DNA of 37,605 nucleotides from an uncultured Bacteriovoracaceae bacterium (GTDB taxonomy: Bacteria; Bdellovibrionota; Bacteriovoracia; Bacteriovoracales; Bacteriovoracaceae). Location of the stretch: NCBI GenBank assembly GCA_938034385.1, contig CALHLC010000039.1, positions 1 through 37,605 on the forward strand. The letters are read 5' to 3'. The position numbers and the translations under genes are program-made. The notes under the pieces were generated by a model. It ran no database searches. It saw only the letters and a list, made by a program, of their open reading frames with translations, and was not told the origin of the DNA. Positions 35,395-37,605 of this stretch are shown here, piece by piece. Each line of letters begins with the position of its first letter. The first letter of the stretch is position 1.

Positions 35395-35435
35395 TCTAAT
35401 TCTAAAGAATACTTTTTTCTGTGCAAAGAATTAGA
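35395..35435 (+). promoter_or_regulatory. Nine-base inverted repeat in front of the exonuclease gene
   Basis: TCTAATTCT (35395-35403) and AGAATTAGA (35427-35435) are perfect inverted copies separated by 23 bases. The second arm ends 19 bases before the ATG at 35455. It could be a two-half operator or, if transcribed, a 5'-leader hairpin. The loop contains a T6 run. No family consensus is recognised. Confidence 0.4.
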
Positions 35436-35454
35436 TGAGATGTAGTACTAATAA

Positions 35455-36027
35455 ATGACCTATCAATTATCAATCTCCAAGGAAGAAATTAATAAATTAC
35501 CTTTATATCAATTCACAGGTAAGACAATTCTAATTGAATCAAAACAAGCAGCATTAGAAGCAATTGAAACGATAAAAAATGAAACTATTCTCGGCTTTGA
35601 TACAGAAACTAAAGCCGCTTTTAAAAAAGGGGAGAGCTATAACGTTTCCATGTTGCAACTTGGAACAGATACTCACGCTTATCTTTTTAGACTTAATAAG
35701 TTTCCGTTAATAAAAGAACTGAGCGCTATTTTAGAAAACCCGAAAATCATCAAAGTAGGAGTTGCAATTTCTGATGATATTAAGGCCTTGAAAAAATTGA
35801 GCGACTTTAAAGAGCAAGGCTTTGTAGATTTGGCAGAGGTAGCGAAACAGAAACAGATAACAAATTTTGGGCTACGAGCACTTACAGCAATTTTTCTAAA
35901 AGGACGGTTGTCTAAAAAAGCGAAAATATCTAATTGGCAAAGAGAGACTCTTACCTCTGCTCAGATAAAATATGCTGCTTGTGATGCAGTTGTTGGGTAT
36001 TTAATTTATAAGAAAATGAATCAATAA
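35455..36027 (+). CDS. DEDDy 3'-5' exonuclease (RNase D/WRN-type domain)
   Basis: 190 residues consisting of a single exonuclease domain. Catalytic residues are visible: Asp49 and Glu51 in LGFDTET, Asp108 in AISDDIKAL, and Tyr173/Asp177 in KYAACDA, which makes it a DEDDy enzyme. There is no HRDC domain as in full-length RNase D, so this is the short stand-alone type, whose substrate may be RNA or DNA. No strong ribosome binding site is visible; a long inverted repeat lies in the leader. The stop codon is 5 bases from that of the convergent 74-residue gene. Confidence 0.92.
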   Translation: MTYQLSISKEEINKLPLYQFTGKTILIESKQAALEAIETIKNETILGFDTETKAAFKKGESYNVSMLQLGTDTHAYLFRLNKFPLIKELSAILENPKIIKVGVAISDDIKALKKLSDFKEQGFVDLAEVAKQKQITNFGLRALTAIFLKGRLSKKAKISNWQRETLTSAQIKYAACDAVVGYLIYKKMNQ

Positions 36028-36032
36028 AATAT

Positions 36033-36257
36033 TTATTGCTTTGATAGGATGCGCTCGGCCTTTTGGACTTTCTCAAGTAAGTTCTTTATTTCTCCTATAT
36101 CCATCAGGTGTAGTGGATGGCTAGGAGGTAATTCTTTTTTTTTAGAACTCAAACTTAAGCTTTCCATCCGATTTTTAATAGTTATCCGAAGTTTCCTTAG
36201 TTCTTTAGTGTTCCATGTTTCGAGTTGATCAATAGGTTTTAACTTTATATTAGCCAT
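36033..36257 (-). CDS. Small hypothetical protein (74 residues)
   Basis: A short, charged, probably all-helical cytoplasmic protein. GGAG lies six bases before the ATG, and the frame is free of stops against a real convergent gene, so it is likely expressed. The sequence has two helical parts joined by ELPPSHPLHLMD. No family recognised. It is the last gene before the insertion element. Confidence 0.6.
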   Translation of the reverse strand: MANIKLKPIDQLETWNTKELRKLRITIKNRMESLSLSSKKKELPPSHPLHLMDIGEIKNLLEKVQKAERILSKQ

Positions 36258-36362
36258 TTATACTCCGTATTATATTGCCTCTTTTGTTTATAGTGTTTAT
36301 CAGGATCACTTGCAATAGCTTAGTTTAATGATAGGTCTTGAATTTATTGACAGTAGCTCTAA

Positions 36363-36375
36363 TGACCTTTCCCCC
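36363..36375 (+). repeat. Right terminal inverted repeat of the IS
   Basis: TGACCTTTCCCCC. It matches the left repeat TGACCTTCCCCC except for one extra T. The same sequence in reverse closes the partial copy at 128-140. Confidence 0.85.
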
Positions 36376-36380
36376 TTATT

Positions 36381-37220
36381 TCATACCACTATCAAACTCG
36401 GTTTAACATAGTTTTTTTCTATTTTTATAATTTTAGCTTTTGGTGCAGGAGGTCTGTAATTCAATGAACTATGTGGCCTATAATGATTGTAATGATACAC
36501 CCAATCTTTAAGCACATAATTAGCTTCTCTTAAATTATAAAATATTTCTCCATTCAATAACTCATCTCTCATTTTTCCATTGAAAGATTCACAATAACCA
36601 TTCTCCCAAGGGCTACCAGGCTCTATATACAAAGTTTTTACCTTCAATCTCTTTAACCAATCTTGAAGATCAAGTGCTATGAACTCTGCTCCATTATCTG
36701 ATCTTATATAATCAGGTAAACCTCTACTTATAAAGAGCTGCCCTAAAGATTCGATCACTGTCTCTGAGTTTTGTTTTCTTCTAGCAAAGCTTAATAAACA
36801 CTCTCTTGTATACTCATCAATAATATTAAGAATTCTAAAGCTCTTCTTATCAGGGTAAGTACGATCAAAAACAAAGTCATAGCTCCAGACATGATTTTTA
36901 TATTCAGGTCTTTTTCTTATACAGCTATTATCATTCAACCAGAGTCTTGATCTCTTAGGTTGTTTACTAGGTACCTTTAATCCTTCTTGAGTCCATATTC
37001 GCTCAACTTTCTTATGGTTAATTACAATCCCTGCATTTTTAATCAAAGCTGTAATCCTAGGTGTTCCATATCTTCCATATTCACTAGCTAAATCTATTAC
37101 CTTCTTTCTTATGAGTTGATCCCTAGGAGATTCATAATACTTATATCTTTGTGTGCTTCTATTTTGACCTATGAGTTTACAGCCTTTTCTTTCTGAGACT
37201 TTAAACTTCTCCATAGTCAT
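36381..37220 (-). CDS. IS3-family transposase OrfB (catalytic part)
   Basis: 279 residues from the first ATG. An HTH_21-type N-terminal region (GQNRSTQRYKY, EYGRYGTPRITALI) precedes the rve integrase core. The DDE triad is Asp115 in VWSYDFVFD, Asp175 in YIRSDNGAEF and Glu211 in NGYCESFNGK, with 35 residues between the last two as expected. The frame is open further upstream to a TAA just before the slippery site at 37256-37262, so the natural product is an OrfAB fusion made by -1 frameshifting. Stand-alone OrfB from the ATG may also be made. The frame appears intact. Confidence 0.96.
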   Translation of the reverse strand: MTMEKFKVSERKGCKLIGQNRSTQRYKYYESPRDQLIRKKVIDLASEYGRYGTPRITALIKNAGIVINHKKVERIWTQEGLKVPSKQPKRSRLWLNDNSCIRKRPEYKNHVWSYDFVFDRTYPDKKSFRILNIIDEYTRECLLSFARRKQNSETVIESLGQLFISRGLPDYIRSDNGAEFIALDLQDWLKRLKVKTLYIEPGSPWENGYCESFNGKMRDELLNGEIFYNLREANYVLKDWVYHYNHYRPHSSLNYRPPAPKAKIIKIEKNYVKPSLIVV

Positions 37221-37249
37221 ATGAACTGCTTGCCTCTTCCGTTGAGTGC

Positions 37250-37540
37250 TTAGAAGTTTCCCTTAGATATCTCCTTATGAACGGCTATTTCAAGTTGTTG
37301 ATCAGCTACAATTTTTTTTAGTCTTAGGTTTTCTTTTTCAAGTTGTTTTAATCTTTTTGCTTGATCAACTTGCATTCCACCGTATTCTTTTTTCCATCGG
37401 TAGAAAGTATTGTCACTAATTTGGAATGTTCTACAGCAATCTCTTAGATTTTTACCTTCTGCTAATAAGGATTCAATACCTCTTAGAATCTTAATGATTT
37501 GTTCTGGTTTAAAGTTTTTCCTTCCCATTTTCTTCTCCAT
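37250..37540 (-). CDS. IS3-family transposase OrfA (DNA-binding part)
   Basis: Helix-turn-helix protein of the IS3 OrfA type: FKPEQIIKILRGIE, then NLRDCCRTFQISDNTFYRWKK (helix-turn-helix with WKKEYGG), followed by a leucine zipper-like coil (LKQLEKENLRLKKIV). The ATG at 37528 is the more likely start, as GGAG sits seven bases upstream and MGRKNFK is the usual family beginning; the longer frame starts at 37540. Its last codons contain the G_GGA_AAC slip site, joining it to OrfB. Confidence 0.93.
   Translation of the reverse strand: MEKKMGRKNFKPEQIIKILRGIESLLAEGKNLRDCCRTFQISDNTFYRWKKEYGGMQVDQAKRLKQLEKENLRLKKIVADQQLEIAVHKEISKGNF
37256..37262 (-). other. Programmed -1 frameshift site GGGAAAC
   Basis: In the OrfA frame the minus strand reads AAG GGA AAC TTC TAA, so G GGA AAC is a canonical X XXY YYZ slippery heptamer one codon before the OrfA stop. 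Shifting -1 here gives LLSTQRKRQAVHM leading straight into OrfB. It must be used here, because the OrfB frame has a TAA just upstream of the site. Confidence 0.85.
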
Positions 37541-37593
37541 TTGTTGCGTCCAGATAACGCAATGCTTACGACATAGCGACTGGACTAGTCAAT

Positions 37594-37605
37594 GGGGGAA
37601 GGTCA
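37594..37605 (-). repeat. Left terminal inverted repeat of the IS
   Basis: On the minus strand the element begins TGACCTTCCCCC, matching the right end with one base less. It is the last sequence of the window. Confidence 0.85.

Larger units (their letters stand above)
36363..37605 (-). mobile_element. Complete IS3-family insertion sequence, about 1243 bp
   Basis: Two overlapping transposase frames are bounded by imperfect terminal inverted repeats: TGACCTTTCCCCC at 36363 and, reading inward from the other end, TGACCTTCCCCC at 37605. The window ends exactly at the outer repeat. OrfA and OrfB plus a frameshift signal and the TGACC termini identify the IS3 family; the DDE region resembles the IS407/IS3-type branches. 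The base next to the inner end is preceded by CTAA, which would be the target duplication if it recurs after 37605. The last 140 bases match the copy at the left edge. Confidence 0.95.

Noticed and set aside
1-37605. Composite transposon bounded by the two IS copies
   Set aside because: The inverted pair would allow it in principle, but the interior consists of core genes (smc, rph, ssb, mutY, tRNA) with uniform composition and no cargo-type genes, so inversion is a better reading.
1-37605. CRISPR arrays, prophage genes, restriction or toxin-antitoxin systems
   Set aside because: No regularly spaced repeats, phage structural genes, methyltransferase motifs or typical small toxin/antitoxin pairs were seen.

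Overview
The window is AT-rich (by eye about one third G+C) and looks like chromosomal DNA from a Gram-negative bacterium. Many products carry Sec or lipoprotein signals, and LolA, an AmpG-type permease, outer-membrane-protein-like sequence and numerous exported hydrolases are present. Codon usage, the mix of trypsin-like protease, PLD-type, NlpC/P60-like and lipase-like exported proteins, and the general style of the hypotheticals suggest a Bacteriovorax/Halobacteriovorax-type member of the Bdellovibrionota. That placement is inference from impression, not from a marker gene.

Layout. 1-140 is the 3' end of an IS3-family element, which has cut off the end of an outer-membrane-protein-like gene (92-808, minus). 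Then come a trypsin-like protease (936-1841), tRNA-Pro(UGG), rdgB and rph (minus), divergent birA-like and ampG-like genes, smc and lolA. 9.8-14.6 kb holds an unknown exported protein, mutY, a dicarboxylate/amino-acid:cation symporter and two unknown exported proteins. 14.7-16.8 kb is a photolyase gene followed by ssb. 17.1-21.3 kb is an oxidative-stress block: dps and a VOC protein diverge from oxyR, which is followed closely by a thioredoxin-fold (DUF255/YyaL) lipoprotein. A near-perfect OxyR half-site overlaps the oxyR start codon.

21.3-24.9 kb is a tandem duplication of a 576-residue polytopic membrane protein. Comparing the two copies exposes conserved -35/-10 boxes lying almost on top of TTG start codons. 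24.96-26.2 kb is a ppiC/pentapeptide-repeat lipoprotein/lipoprotein operon with one-base TAATG overlaps. 26.2-30.4 kb (minus) is an overlapping pair of exported proteins: a two-HKD phospholipase-D-like protein and a lipoprotein of the permuted NlpC/P60 (YiiX/YaeF) type.

30.6-32.9 kb is the most unusual module. A DRE-TIM metallolyase (isopropylmalate/homocitrate-synthase-like) is followed 3 bp later by a haem-oxygenase-like diiron oxidase with a complete ligand set, preceded by a possible 8-codon leader peptide. It may be a small uncharacterised biosynthetic pathway. After it come a DUF2853 gene, a secreted lipase-like lipoprotein, a small lipoprotein, a DEDDy exonuclease with a long inverted repeat in its 5' region, and a 74-residue protein. 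The window ends with a complete IS3-family element (36363-37605, minus) with a clear G_GGA_AAC frameshift site. The two IS copies face inward in inverted orientation around about 36.2 kb of mostly housekeeping DNA, so they could mediate inversion of the segment.

All functional calls come from motif recognition by eye; no search or alignment was run.
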